A DNA stretch of 64,000 nucleotides from Rohdeia mirabilis (GTDB lineage Bacteria; Planctomycetota; UBA1135; GCA-002686595): contig CP036290.1 in the NCBI GenBank assembly GCA_007750655.1, positions 1,426,001 through 1,490,000 of the forward strand, given 5' to 3'. The notes under the pieces are model-generated. The model searched no databases and was not told the origin of the DNA. It saw only the letters and a program-made list of their open reading frames with translations. The translations under genes were made by a program, and so were the position numbers. Shown in pieces: positions 34,311-43,393 of the stretch. How positions within the stretch are numbered: position 1 is the stretch's first letter; each line of letters opens with the position of its first letter.

Positions 34311-34600
34311 CGGCCCGCGGCCCGACGCAGCTACAAATGCGCTACGCGCTGGCACTCTGCCACCTGCCAAAACGCCCACCTGCCGCCATCTACCCGCCCC
34401 GTGCCGCCCAAATGGGGCCCAAAGGTGGAGCGGGAGACGGGACTCGAACCCGCGACATTCAGCTTGGGAATCGGGCCCGCCGGGCGCACTTCATGCCCGT
34501 TCGTGCCGGTTTGTGACCGTTCGTGCCCGTCCAGCGCACCCGTCGATGGCCGTTCGTGCCCGTTTGTGCCCGTGACTTCCGGCGCCCAGGTTGCAACACC
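34310..34600. repeat. Left-hand junction repeat leading into a tRNA-Gly 3' fragment (copy 2)
   Basis: CGCAGCTACAAATGCGCTAC, CCGCCATCTACCCGCCCCGT, tRNA-Gly 3' half at 34426-34470 and five CCGTTCGTG-type repeats at 34498-34568, in the same order as at 12975. The GATAT border is not recognisable here. Confidence 0.8.
34426..34470 (-). other. 3' half of tRNA-Gly(CCC), copy 2
   Basis: Same 45 bases as at 13198-13242, again without a tRNA 5' half. Confidence 0.85.
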
Positions 34601-34629
34601 CCGCCCGATCGGCCCCGAGGCACGCTCCG

Positions 34630-34850
34630 TCAGATCGGCGCCAGGAGCTCCGCTCGGGCAGGCTCCAGCGCCTGTAGCCGGTCGCTGACCACGACCTCGA
34701 TCCCGAGGCGCCCAAGCGCCCCGCCCAGCTGCCGGGCCGCCTGCCCCGCATGATCACCCGGCCCGGAAACGCGCCCCGCCTGAGCCACGCCCCGACCAGG
34801 TACTCGAGCGCCACCGCTCGCACTCGGAGCCCCGCCCCAGCTCGACCGAC
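34630..34850 (-). pseudogene. 3' end of an unrecognised gene beside the tRNA fragment
   Basis: Minus-strand peptide ending LGIEVVVSDRLQALEPARAE plus LLAPI and a stop, homologous to 13400-13580. The 5' end is not clear: reading further upstream gives low-complexity sequence and then R. Confidence 0.4.
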
Positions 34851-34938
34851 AGGACCAGTCCACTCGCCCCGTCGACCTCGAGCAGGGCCGCCGCGACCCA
34901 CGGATCAGTGTCGACCTCCTCCTGGAAGACGGCGTTCG

Positions 34939-34990
34939 CTGATCGGAGCCGGAGAGAGGCCCGGCCAGCAACCGGGAAAGCAACGGTACC
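34939..34990 (+). repeat. 3' fragment of junction repeat R
   Basis: Only the last 52 bp (GATCGGAGCCGGAGAGAGGC to GGTACC) are present. The border again coincides with the end of the shared sequence. Confidence 0.8.
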
Positions 34991-35039
34991 ACGGCACCAC
35001 CCGGGACTGGAACGTAGGGTACAATCGCGCCCCACGGTC

Positions 35040-36471
35040 GGTAGCGCCACCATTGGTCTGTAAATTCGGGTGCAGCGTCGATCAGGTCGCGTCCATGGAG
35101 AGATAGACCCGGCCGGTCTCCCACTCTTCGGAGACTTCGGCCAGGACAGCGGTGACGAGGCGCAGCGCGCTGGCCTCGTTCGGGAAGAGGGAGGCGACGC
35201 GTGTGCGCCGCTTGATCTCGCGGTTCAGTCGCTCGAGCATGTTCGAGCTCCGCAGCCGGCGGCGGTGGTGCTCCGGCAGCCCGAAGACGTTCAGTCCTTC
35301 GCGGACGTTCTCCTCGATCCAGGCGGCCAGCTTCGGCGCAGTCTCGGCGTACTCCGCGGCCGCCTCACGCAGCAGTTGCTCCGCATGCACGCGACTCGGC
35401 GCGTTGAAGATCGAGCGCAAGCGGCTCGCGACCGGGCCGCGCATCTCCACCTTCGGGACATGGGCCGCAGCGTTGCGCTGCAGATGGACCTGGCAGCGCT
35501 GCCACATGACCGACGGCAGCACGGCGCGCAGCGCCGCTCGCAGCCCCTTGTGGTCGTCGGTCGTCACCAGTTCGACGCCGTGCATCCCGCGCTCCAGCAG
35601 GCTCTCGAGGAAGCCGCGCCAGTGCACCTCTGCCTCCGACAGCGACACGCTCACCCCGAGCACTGCACGCTTGCCGTCCTCGCGCACGCCTGCCGCGACC
35701 AGGATCGCGCAGTCCATGACGCTGCCAGCGTGTCGCACCTTGACGTACGTCGCATCGAGCACGAGGTAGCGCACGGCGCCCAGCGGGCGCTGGCGCCAGG
35801 CATCGAGCTCGTCGTCCAGCTCCGCCGCCAGCCGCGAGACCTGCGACGAGCTGATCGACATGCCGCACAGCTCTTCCGTGATCGCCTTCACCTTGCGCGT
35901 CGAGACGCCTTGCACGTACATCTCGGCCAGAGCGAGCCGCAGCGCCTGCTCGGAGCGTTCGCCGCGCTCGAGCGCCTTCGGATAGAAGGGCTCGACTCCG
36001 TCCCGCACGTCGCGGGTCTTCGGGATCGACAGGTTCAGCTCGCCGAGGCGCGACGCGACGGTCTTCGGCTTGAAGCCGTTGGCATAGCCACGGCGATCGT
36101 CCGATCGCTCGAAGGGTCCGGCGCCCAGGTAGGCGCTGCGTTCCAGGCGCATGGCGGCGTTCAAGAGCATCTCGAGAGGGCGAGCCAGGTCGTCGAAGCC
36201 GTGAGCGGTCAGCAGTTCCAGAGCAGCGGAGATCGTGGTAGCGTCGGAGTCGTGGTGGGACATCGTTGGTGTCAGGTGAGAGGGTTAGAGTTCTCACATG
36301 AAAACGACGTGACTCCCGCCACACCAGAACAACTCGGGGCCGCCTTCAGCGGCCACCCCTCGGGGTGGCCGCTGCGCTCCTGCAACGCCGCCGCGAGGTG
36401 CGACGGTACTGCGCGGGAGGCGAGCGACTACGGGCGTCGAATCGAAACTACAGACCTACTGGTACACCAAC
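35040..36471 (-). mobile_element. IS256-family insertion sequence, copy 2
   Basis: 1432 bp, no difference seen from copy 1. Flanked by the 8-bp duplication CCACGGTC (35032-35039, 36472-36479). Confidence 0.93.
35082..36263 (-). CDS. IS256-family transposase, copy 2
   Basis: 393 aa, identical to the protein at 15970-17151. Intact DDE residues. Confidence 0.95.
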   Translation of the reverse strand: MSHHDSDATTISAALELLTAHGFDDLARPLEMLLNAAMRLERSAYLGAGPFERSDDRRGYANGFKPKTVASRLGELNLSIPKTRDVRDGVEPFYPKALERGERSEQALRLALAEMYVQGVSTRKVKAITEELCGMSISSSQVSRLAAELDDELDAWRQRPLGAVRYLVLDATYVKVRHAGSVMDCAILVAAGVREDGKRAVLGVSVSLSEAEVHWRGFLESLLERGMHGVELVTTDDHKGLRAALRAVLPSVMWQRCQVHLQRNAAAHVPKVEMRGPVASRLRSIFNAPSRVHAEQLLREAAAEYAETAPKLAAWIEENVREGLNVFGLPEHHRRRLRSSNMLERLNREIKRRTRVASLFPNEASALRLVTAVLAEVSEEWETGRVYLSMDAT

Positions 36472-36590
36472 CCACGGTCAGAAGGGCAGCTTCTTGCACG
36501 TGCCTCAGATCGACCGTGGGCGCCCGAACCGACAAGCGGACAAGGCGACCTTACAATATGAAGTGCAAGGAAGAGAAGGGAGTAAGGAAC

Positions 36591-37019
36591 ATGAAGGCAA
36601 TAGTCACAGGTAGTCTTTTTGCCGCATTCTGCGCATTCGGAAGCCCCGGTTCAGCCGGGGCGTCTGTAAGTCTTCTCGACGCCCTGCCCTGCCCGACCCC
36701 CTTGGAGGATTGGGCAAACGTCATTACGACAAGCGACATCGTTGCCGTCGGCGCATCGACATCTGGTGAAGCTCAGGCGAAGCGCACAGCGCAAGCAGCA
36801 TTGCTAATTGCGATCCCCCAAGCGCTCGGCTATACGTGCGATCCCTGCACCGAAGGTGAACCGGTCGTCCTTTGTGACATGAAGACTCTGATCGACCTCA
36901 ATGATATTGTGTTCACTGAGCTGCCGCCCCCCTCACCCGCCTGGTCCGTTCAGGGGGCAACACTCCCTGCCGGTTCGAGCGTAGCCATGCACTGCGTCTT
37001 GCATTCAGGGTGTCACTAG
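36591..37019 (+). CDS. Small secreted Cys-containing protein, first gene of a pair
   Basis: 142 aa from the ATG at 36591, preceded by GGGAGTAAGG. Signal peptide MKAIVTGSLFAAFCAFGSPGSAGA. Five Cys in the mature part (PCPTP, TCDPC, LCDM, HCVLHSGCH) including CDPC and a C-terminal pair. A 13-bp terminator-like hairpin follows, then the anchored partner gene. IS256 copy 2 sits ~120 bp upstream and may have displaced the native promoter. Confidence 0.8.
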   Translation: MKAIVTGSLFAAFCAFGSPGSAGASVSLLDALPCPTPLEDWANVITTSDIVAVGASTSGEAQAKRTAQAALLIAIPQALGYTCDPCTEGEPVVLCDMKTLIDLNDIVFTELPPPSPAWSVQGATLPAGSSVAMHCVLHSGCH

Positions 37020-37034
37020 GTTAGCTAATTCTAC

Positions 37035-37063
37035 GAGGGGCGCCTCGATTCGAGGCGCCCCTC
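37035..37063 (+). terminator. Strong hairpin between the two genes of a pair
   Basis: Perfect 13-bp stem GAGGGGCGCCTCG / CGAGGCGCCCCTC with a 3-nt loop, followed by ATCTTGAG. A good terminator or attenuator; the downstream gene starts at 37157. Confidence 0.8.
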
Positions 37064-37156
37064 ATCTTGAGTCCGGCCAGCAGTGCTTGTTGCACATTAC
37101 GCAATAGCTTGCTTGCTGAGACTTTTCGGAGTCTGACCGGAGAATGAGGGGTCGAC

Positions 37157-39137
37157 ATGGTAAAGAAGCAAGTGGGGGCGCACCGGAATCAGTACATCGG
37201 TGGCGCAGTCGTCGCTCTGGCTCTTATCATGCTTGCGATAAGCCAGATCGGCTCGCATGAGGAGAGGAGGGGCTCTATAGTTGACTTCGGGTCACTCGAA
37301 GTTGGTGAGGCTCCGCCTCCTGAGGGCCTCGTTGGGGACCAGTCTCCTTCGGATCTGCGTGAAGCATTGATTCCGCAGGTTGGGGAGGGGAGGGTTATTC
37401 GGATCCAATTGGAAGATCCAGGAAGCATCTTGCACTCAGGGCGGCGCGGCGCTGTGTCTGTGAAGGTGGCTATCTGGGCGGGGCACCCATTGGCGGCGCC
37501 TATTGTTGATCTAGCTGGAGAGCTAGTCGGTCGCGAGTTGGTGTTCAAGGTAGACTCTTCCCTGGAGGATGTCTGGGTTGCAGGGATCTCATTGACGGGC
37601 CGCCGATTCATAGTTCTTCCTGCGATGGTTCCCCGAGGTGAGGGGCCGCACTCTGCTGAAGTGACAGAATCGCGTGGCGCGGCGCTCATTGTTTTTGGAG
37701 ACGACAGGGAGCTGGTGTCTGCTGATGAGGCTCTGACTCTAGACGCGCAGGTGGGGAGTCCGACTGGGGCCGTTTATCCGCCGATGAGCGCCCACATCTT
37801 TGAGACTGTCCCACTAGTAAGGGGTGCTGGAAGGGGAGTCTTTGTTTTGCCTTCTCAGCCCTCGCCGTTCGGCTTGTGGGTCCGAGGCTACATTCCCGAA
37901 GTCTTCGAGGGTCTTGTCGAGGCGCGCTTGAATGCTGTCCAGGTCGAAGGGGCCTCTGCGTGGCGACTCGGCCTTGAGGGCGAGCCGCTAGCGGTTGGTG
38001 AAAGTGTTGCCTTTTCTGTGACCGATCGGAGGCGGGGGCTAGTCAAGAGCTTCGTCTTGAAAGACGGTGAGAGTGTTACGGTCGTCGGGCTCTCGCCCGG
38101 GGAGTATTCAATCGTTCCTGTTCTGGACTTTGGAGGCGGAAGGGGCTTCTATCCTCTGGAGCGCTGTGACGCGACGTTGGGCATTGAGGGTGTTGTTGGT
38201 GAAGCAGTATCCAACATCTCTGTCGCGCGCCCTGGAGGAGGTGCTCAGCTAGAGCTCAACGTAAGCATTGATGTGCAGGAGAGCATGAGTGTGGGCGGCG
38301 ATATGTGGGATAGGTGGTTGGAAGGCATGAGCGGTGGGATCCAGGCGCGATTGGAGTTTAGTGAGTCCCACCTTCTCCCGGAGAAGTTCATTGGGGGGGC
38401 AACGCGACCGATTTGGCTGAGGTATGACCGTGAGGGTCACATGGTTGGCCGGGAGTCGAATCTCGTACCTGGGCGGTATACCCTAATTGTGGATAGCTTC
38501 GGCTTGTGGCACGAGTTTGACTTGCTGGCCGACGGTGTTGACTTGCATTTGGCGATGCCGAGGTTCTTGGCGTGTTATGTGTGCGTTGAAGAGGCTGCCT
38601 CGGAAGTCGGGGTGGGGGCGATGGTGGGTGCTCGATATGCATTCGTGGGGGAAGAGCTTACGCAAAGAGTGGGAGTCTCAAATCTCCTGAACCTCCCGCC
38701 GGAGGGGGGGTGGCTGTGGGCATTGGATAGTGAGGCGGAGTTCTACATTGCCGGGAGTGGGTGCGTGGCGAGTCTTGAGCGAAGATCTGCGATTGCTGAT
38801 GGAGAGACGTTGCTTTTTAGGGCGAATGGGCGACCGCGATTGCGTATCGAAGGTGTGCAATTGGGGCTTGAATCCGTTCTTGGGGCCGATGGTGTCGGTG
38901 GCGGGGCGGTTCTTGCGCGCTTTCTGTCGGGGGAGTGGGCTGGTTCAGCTTGCCGCGGTCGCATTGAGGTGTTGAGTGGGGATGATGGAGTGTGCGAATT
39001 GTCATTCGACTTTGGAGGGCATGTAGAGCTCAAAGGGGGGGGCGATTCTAGAGGCTCTCGGGCTTGTTGGGGTGCAAGTAACCCTTCGAGAGGGCGAAAC
39101 AGTGAGTATACCTGCGACGAGTTCTGCGGGTCAGTGA
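37157..39137 (+). CDS. Single-pass membrane-anchored beta-rich protein, out of frame at a G8 tract
   Basis: From the ATG at 37157. Anchor YIGGAVVALALIMLAISQIG, then a ~630-residue beta-rich body (IRIQLEDPGSILHSGRRGAVSVKVAIWAG..). At 39035-39042 there is a G8 run. In the present frame the protein reads out into repeat R and ends at 39409. With seven G the frame continues GAILEALGLVGVQVTLREGE..SIPATSSAGQ and stops naturally at 39135-39137, giving 659 aa. The C-terminal end is therefore tract-dependent. T-rich codons. Second gene of a pair with 36591. Confidence 0.75.
39035..39042 (+). repeat. G8 tract at a frame break
   Basis: Codons for KGGGD in the current frame; one G fewer gives KGGAILEALGL and a natural stop. 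Confidence 0.9.
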
Positions 39138-39203
39138 GTAGTCCTTCTCTCTTTCGCTGCAAAATAGTGGTAGCCGGTGGCTCAACTACGCGTTGCCGAC
39201 GTA

Positions 39204-39471
39204 GAGCGCGGCGCTCGGGCACGCCGCTTGGGCACGCCGCTCGGGCACATGCGCTTGGGCGCGGGTGGGACGAGTCGAGCCGGGTGGGACGTCTGTCCGC
39301 GGCGGAGGCATCCGAGGTCTGGTACCGTGCAGATCTCGCAGGCGCGACGGTCCGAGTGGGACGGCGCGCGTCAGTCAGTAGCCAGGGTGATCGAGGGAGC
39401 GATGGATGAGCAGATCAGGCGATCGGGGCCGGAGAGAGTCTCGGGCCAGCAACCGGGAACGGAACGGTACC
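39204..39471 (+). repeat. Junction repeat R, copy 8
   Basis: R preceded by a short local repetition (GCTCGGGCACGCCGCTTGGG), ending GGTACC at 39466-39471. The duplicated cassette starts at the next base. Confidence 0.85.
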
Positions 39472-39976
39472 ATTTAATCGGGTGCCGGAATGATGTGTGA
39501 GCATTGCAGCGCTCCTGGTGCGGTCCAAAGGCGCGTGAACTCCCCTTTTGATCGGGTTCTTGCGGTGGGTTATTGTAATGGGCCCACGGATGGTTTTCTG
39601 AGGTGTCGAGCGTGTGGCCTTGCCCACAGCTTTAGATTGCTCGGTGGTGATGCCGATTGGGATCGATTTGTTGTCTGTGTTAGGCCCCTGGGCGTGCGCT
39701 TCGATGCTCTGGTGGAGGGGGCGCCGGGTGCTCCTTGGTGGCCTGTGTGGTGGCTGCAAGGGGAGGATGCGCTTTGGGGGGAAGCTCTGTTGGCCGGCGT
39801 TGTGGAGGGTCGGGGGCCAGGGTGCGAGTCTGTTGCAGTGGGCAATGATCTTCTTGGCCGGTTGGATGTCTGGGCACCGGCGCCGGGTTTGGAGATTGAC
39901 GATTGGATGTCGCACTTTGGTTTGACTTCGTAATGAGCGAGCTCGGAGTGTGTCTTATCGCTCAGGATATCCGACC
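39472..39976 (+). repeat. Duplicated cassette segment, copy 2 (505 bp)
   Basis: Gap-free match to 19587-20091. Its left end abuts the GGTACC of R and its right end is the GATATCCGACC border of the next repeat block. Both borders therefore coincide with the repeat motifs. Confidence 0.92.
39490..39933 (+). CDS. Zinc-ribbon-like cassette protein, possible immunity protein (copy 2)
   Basis: 147 aa, one residue different from the product of 19605. Start ATG at 39490 overlaps the last codons of the truncated upstream ORF as in copy 1. The downstream ORF (ATG at 39933, MSELGVCLIAQDIRP) loses homology at GATATCCGACC and is a truncated version of the gene at 20048. Confidence 0.65.
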   Translation: MMCEHCSAPGAVQRRVNSPFDRVLAVGYCNGPTDGFLRCRACGLAHSFRLLGGDADWDRFVVCVRPLGVRFDALVEGAPGAPWWPVWWLQGEDALWGEALLAGVVEGRGPGCESVAVGNDLLGRLDVWAPAPGLEIDDWMSHFGLTS

Positions 39977-40370
39977 AACCCGCTCCCGACTGGATCCCTC
40001 TTGGGGGTGGAGAGCGCTGGACCTGATCGAGACGGCGGCGGATTCACCCCGGCCTGGGGCTCACGCGCCGCGACGGCCGCCCGCCCCACGCAGCTACAAA
40101 AGCGCTACACCCCGCCCCTCCGCCACGTCCCCAGACGGCAAATTGCCGCCACCTACCCGCCCCGTGCCGCCCAAATGGCTCCCAAAGGTGGAGCGGGAGA
40201 CGGGACTCGAACCCGCGACATTCAGCTTGGGAATCGGGCCCGGCAGGCGCACTTCGTGCCCGTTCGTGCCGGTTTGTGACCGTTCGTGCCCGTCCAGCGC
40301 ACCCGTCAATGTCTGTTCGTGTCCGTTTCTGCCCGGGACTTCCGGTGCCCAGGTTGCAAGAGGTCGCCTT
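39966..40370. repeat. Left-hand junction repeat leading into a tRNA-Gly 3' fragment (copy 3)
   Basis: Begins GATATCCGACCAACCCGCTC as in the 471-bp units, then CGCAGCTACAAAAGCGCTAC, the tRNA-Gly 3' half (40189-40233) and CCGTTCGTG-type repeats (40260-40331). Shows that the left repeat of the junction units and the tRNA-linked block share one ancestor. Confidence 0.85.
40189..40233 (-). other. 3' half of tRNA-Gly(CCC), copy 3
   Basis: Same 45 bases as the copies at 13198 and 34426; no 5' half. Confidence 0.85.
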
Positions 40371-40381
40371 GATCGTCGCCC

Positions 40382-40669
40382 TCACCCCGTCTTCCGCAGC
40401 CTACCGACCTTGCGCGCTGGCTTGGCACTCGCCAGGTCGTAGGCCGACTGCAGGTTGATCCAGAACTGTGGCGTGGTCCCGAGCGCCTGCGCGAACAGCC
40501 ACGCGGTCTCGGCGCTCACCCCGCGCCGCGCCCGCACGATCTCGTTGACGCGCTGGACCGGCACGCCGATATGGGCGGCGAAGGCGACCTGGGTCACGCC
40601 GAGTGGCTCGAGGAACTCCTCGAGCAGGATCTCGCCGGGGTGGGTGGGGATGCGATTCTTGGGCGGCAT
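40382..40669 (-). CDS. higA: HigA-type antitoxin (XRE-family)
   Basis: 95 aa from the ATG at 40669. MPPKNRIPTHPGEILLEEFL followed by a helix-turn-helix (VTQVAFAAHIGVPVQRVNEIVRARRGVSAETA) and LFAQALGTTPQFWINLQSAYDLASA, the signature of HigA/VapI-type antitoxins that bind their operator and neutralise HigB. The matching toxin just upstream (40705-40896) has lost its N-terminus, so the antitoxin is orphaned. Confidence 0.92.
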   Translation of the reverse strand: MPPKNRIPTHPGEILLEEFLEPLGVTQVAFAAHIGVPVQRVNEIVRARRGVSAETAWLFAQALGTTPQFWINLQSAYDLASAKPARKVGRLRKTG

Positions 40670-40704
40670 GGCTGAAGGGCGGCGTTGGACGCGCGGGATG
40701 GCAC

Positions 40705-40896
40705 TCAGGGGTAGTCGACGACGCTGACCTCGGCGGGTCCCGAACTCGTCCAGCGGAACACGATGCGCCACTGGGCGTTGATCCTGATCGAGTGCAGGCC
40801 GCCCAGGTCGTCGCGCAGGGCTTCGAGCCGATTGCCGGACGGCGCGCGGAGGTCGCCCAGCTCGACCGCTGCGTCGAGCATATGGAAACCCGGCAA
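40705..40896 (-). pseudogene. higB: Broken HigB-type toxin gene (5' end missing)
   Basis: Reads [22 protein letters not shown]...[31 protein letters not shown], the C-terminal two thirds of HigB including the catalytic-site region. The first ~35 residues seen at 17684-17935 are replaced by unrelated sequence next to the IS1-like element. Confidence 0.85.
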
Positions 40897-40927
40897 GGGG
40901 GCGCTGTGGTGGCCGAGCCAGCGGCTC

Positions 40928-42197
40928 CCACACTCTCACCCCAAATCCGCTCCCAGATCGCCGGTGCCGGAACTGGTGCTGACGATGGCATGAAGCTGCC
41001 GGCACGTCCAACGCGTAGCGGGTCGTGCGTTGGCGGTTGCTGGACGGTCGCAAGTTGCAGAGCTGCCGATGCTTCCCGCCATCGACGCCTCCAGGTGCCA
41101 GGGGCGCGAATGGGCCCCATCTGCTCGCCATCGACCAGGTCGGCCTGGATCATCCCCCGGTGAGCACCACCCTCCCGCGCCGCCGTGCCTCGAAGACGCC
41201 CGCCTGTCCGGCCTGTCGCGCGTCCCACACGCGCCGACTCGAGCCTTCCCAGGTCGTCCGCCACTCGCGTCCGCGGACGACCACGCGCCGCGTCCGCCAG
41301 CGCTTCAAGTGCCAGAGCTGCCGCACGACGTTCCGCGCGACCACGGGCACGGTGTACGCGCGCCTGCGTGCGTCGATGGAGGATTTCGACCGCGCCATCG
41401 CGCTCGCCACCGAAGGTATGAGCCAAGCCGCGGTCGGGCGCGTGCTGGGGCGTAGCCCGAGCACGATCTCGCGCTGGATCGCGAGCGCCGCCAAACACGC
41501 CGAGCGCTTCACCGAGGCCAGGGTCCATGATGTGCCGACGCGCGAGGTGCAGATCGACGAGCTGCGCACCTCGACGATTCTGCAGGCGACGCCGACCTGG
41601 GTGCACACGAGCGTCGCGGTGGAGTCGCGGCTCTGGCTGGGGCTACGCGTGGGAACGCGTGCGTTCCGCCACGTGAAGGCGCATCTGAACGAGCTGCAGT
41701 CGCGGCTCGATCTCGCACCGGGCCCGCTGCTGATCGTGTCCGACGGCTACGCGTACACGGGCAAAGGGCTGAAGGCGATCTTCCGCTCGGCCTGCGTGCA
41801 CGTCGAGGTGATCAAGCGCTTCGAGAACGGCAAGATCGTCAGGTCGAACAGCCGCGTCGTGCAGGGCGCGCCGTGGCGAGCGAAAGAGATCCTGCACAAG
41901 TCACTGAGCTCGCGTGTCTTCAACACGTCCTTCGTCGAGCGTTTGAACCTGACCATTCGCAGGTCGATCGCCGCGCTGAACCGCAGGACGAATGCGCTGT
42001 GTCGGACACCGGAGACGCTGGCGAGGAGACTCGAGCTGCTGCGCGTCTACTACAACTTCGTGCGCGAGCACGCTTCGCTCGGAAGGCGCGTCACGCCTGC
42101 GATGGAGGCGGGGCTCGTGAAGCGGCGACTGACCTTGCGCGACGTCTTCATGAGCCGCGTGCCGGAGCTGCCACCGACATGTGGGCGCTCGTGGTAG
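40928..42197 (+). mobile_element. IS1-like transposable element, copy 2 (ends uncertain)
   Basis: Homologous to 18009-19280 from CTCCCACACTCTCACCCC to the transposase stop and onward into R. Both copies lie beside fragments of the same higBA locus, so the pair of loci may derive from one ancestral insertion that was duplicated and then rearranged. Confidence 0.7.
41160..42197 (+). CDS. IS1-like DDE transposase, copy 2
   Basis: 345 aa from the GTG at 41160. Zinc ribbon CPACRAS...CQSCRTTF, helix-turn-helix and the same putative D, D, E residues as copy 1. Ends RVPELPPTCGRSW; these last codons (CGCTCGTGGTAG) also start most R copies. Confidence 0.9.
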   Translation: MSTTLPRRRASKTPACPACRASHTRRLEPSQVVRHSRPRTTTRRVRQRFKCQSCRTTFRATTGTVYARLRASMEDFDRAIALATEGMSQAAVGRVLGRSPSTISRWIASAAKHAERFTEARVHDVPTREVQIDELRTSTILQATPTWVHTSVAVESRLWLGLRVGTRAFRHVKAHLNELQSRLDLAPGPLLIVSDGYAYTGKGLKAIFRSACVHVEVIKRFENGKIVRSNSRVVQGAPWRAKEILHKSLSSRVFNTSFVERLNLTIRRSIAALNRRTNALCRTPETLARRLELLRVYYNFVREHASLGRRVTPAMEAGLVKRRLTLRDVFMSRVPELPPTCGRSW

Positions 42198-42428
42198 GTC
42201 GGGCGCGGCGCTCGGGCGTCGGTGGGACGAGTCGAGCCGGGTGGGAGGTCTGTCCGCGGCGGACGTTTCCGAGGTCTGGTACCGTGCGGGTCTCGCAGGC
42301 GCGACGGTCCGAGAGGGCTGGCGCGCGTCAGTCAGTAGCCAGGGTGATCGAGGGAGTGAGGGATTATCAGATCAGACGATCGGGGCCGGAGAGAGCCTCG
42401 GGCCAGCAACCGCGAACGGAACGGTACC
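42185..42428 (+). repeat. Junction repeat R, copy 9, continuous with a transposase gene
   Basis: Continuous with the transposase stop, ends GGTACC at 42423-42428. The usual GATGGATGATC start region reads GAGGGATTATC here, so the overlapping ATG starts are lost in this copy. Confidence 0.88.
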
Positions 42429-42461
42429 CCCTGAGGCCTTTCCTTTCATGAGTGCTTGGCG

Positions 42462-43343
42462 ATGATGTCTAGGATGATAAGCGTGCAAAATCTGGCAGCG
42501 GGCGAGTACTACTCCGTCTGTTGCGATGTCAAGCGCGGTTTGGTGTGGGCTGCCCAGGAGCGCATTCTCGAGTGTCACGCACTGAGGGGGTTGCTTGCCG
42601 AAACAGCGGTTGTCGGCTACATTGGAAAGGTCGGGGGGGCTTATGGTGGAGGTGTGCTTGCGGTGAACGGCTTCGGCCGGGCGGCGCGGTGGAGCCTCAA
42701 GGGGAAAAGTGTGTGTCGAGATTGGGATCTGTTTGAGGGTGATTCGCTAAAGTCAGTTGGCGAAGTGGTTGAGACAGAGGGGTCGCTGGCGATTTTGGTC
42801 GGAGTGACAGGTGGGTGCTATTCGCTCGTTGATGTCGACGGCGGGGCGATTGGCCCCGCTATTGAGTTGTGCGCGGGGGCGGCGGCGCCTGTGCTTTCAG
42901 TCGTTGGGCGTGGTGAGTTTGGGGGGGCGCTGGTTGCGGCTGCGACGCTGGAAGGAGCGAGGCTTTTTCGTTTGGAGCGCGGGGGCGGTGTGCGGCCTCT
43001 TTGCGATGTTCCTGTAATGTTCTTGTCGGGAGTTTCTGCATTGAGTGAGGAGGTCGCGGTGGTCGCGGGCGGCGTTCGCGGTGAGCTCGTCGTTGGCGTT
43101 AGCGTTCGATCGGGGGAGATCTTGTGGGAGTTTGTTCGGGATGGAGTTGGGGTTAGTCGTTCAGTCGTGGCTGCATCTGGAAAGGTGGCGGTTGTTGTGG
43201 GCGATGGGGTCGTGGTTCTCGACGGTGGTGGCAGAGTTTGTTGCGCGTTGTCTATGGAGTGTGTTTGGGACGTGTCGTGGATGGGAGCGAGGCGACTGCT
43301 GGTTGTAGGGATGAAGGGGATGTTTCTCGCGGAAATTCCCTAG
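42462..43343 (+). CDS. Beta-propeller-like cassette protein
   Basis: 293 aa from the ATG at 42462 (next ATG in frame is 42465). Repeating strands with Gly and Val (VGYIGKVGGAYGGGVLAVNGFGR, GGALVAAATLEGARLFRLERGG, GKVAVVVGDGVVVLDGGGRV) suggest a small WD40/PQQ-like propeller; no signal peptide. The start overlaps the end of a truncated upstream ORF (PEAFPFMSAWR then TGA) in the form ATGATG. In-frame G7 tracts at 42633 and 42921. Function unknown; an immunity or regulatory role is only contextual. Confidence 0.65.
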   Translation: MMSRMISVQNLAAGEYYSVCCDVKRGLVWAAQERILECHALRGLLAETAVVGYIGKVGGAYGGGVLAVNGFGRAARWSLKGKSVCRDWDLFEGDSLKSVGEVVETEGSLAILVGVTGGCYSLVDVDGGAIGPAIELCAGAAAPVLSVVGRGEFGGALVAAATLEGARLFRLERGGGVRPLCDVPVMFLSGVSALSEEVAVVAGGVRGELVVGVSVRSGEILWEFVRDGVGVSRSVVAASGKVAVVVGDGVVVLDGGGRVCCALSMECVWDVSWMGARRLLVVGMKGMFLAEIP

Positions 43344-43363
43344 CTGGTCGCGGCAGCCCGTGC

Positions 43364-43391
43364 GTACGTGTCCGGTGACGCCATCCCCGCG
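43364..43391. repeat. Repeat E, copy 1
   Basis: GTACGTGTCCGGTGACGCCA and the next 8 bases match 46396-46423 with one difference. Lies between a cassette gene and R copy 10. Confidence 0.8.
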
Positions 43392-43393
43392 GC

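Noticed and set aside
35070..37019. Long plus-strand ORFs across the IS256 copies (also at 15958 and 50589)
   Set aside because: They are the antisense of the transposase; only their 3' ends overlap real genes (36591-37019 and 51999-52712).
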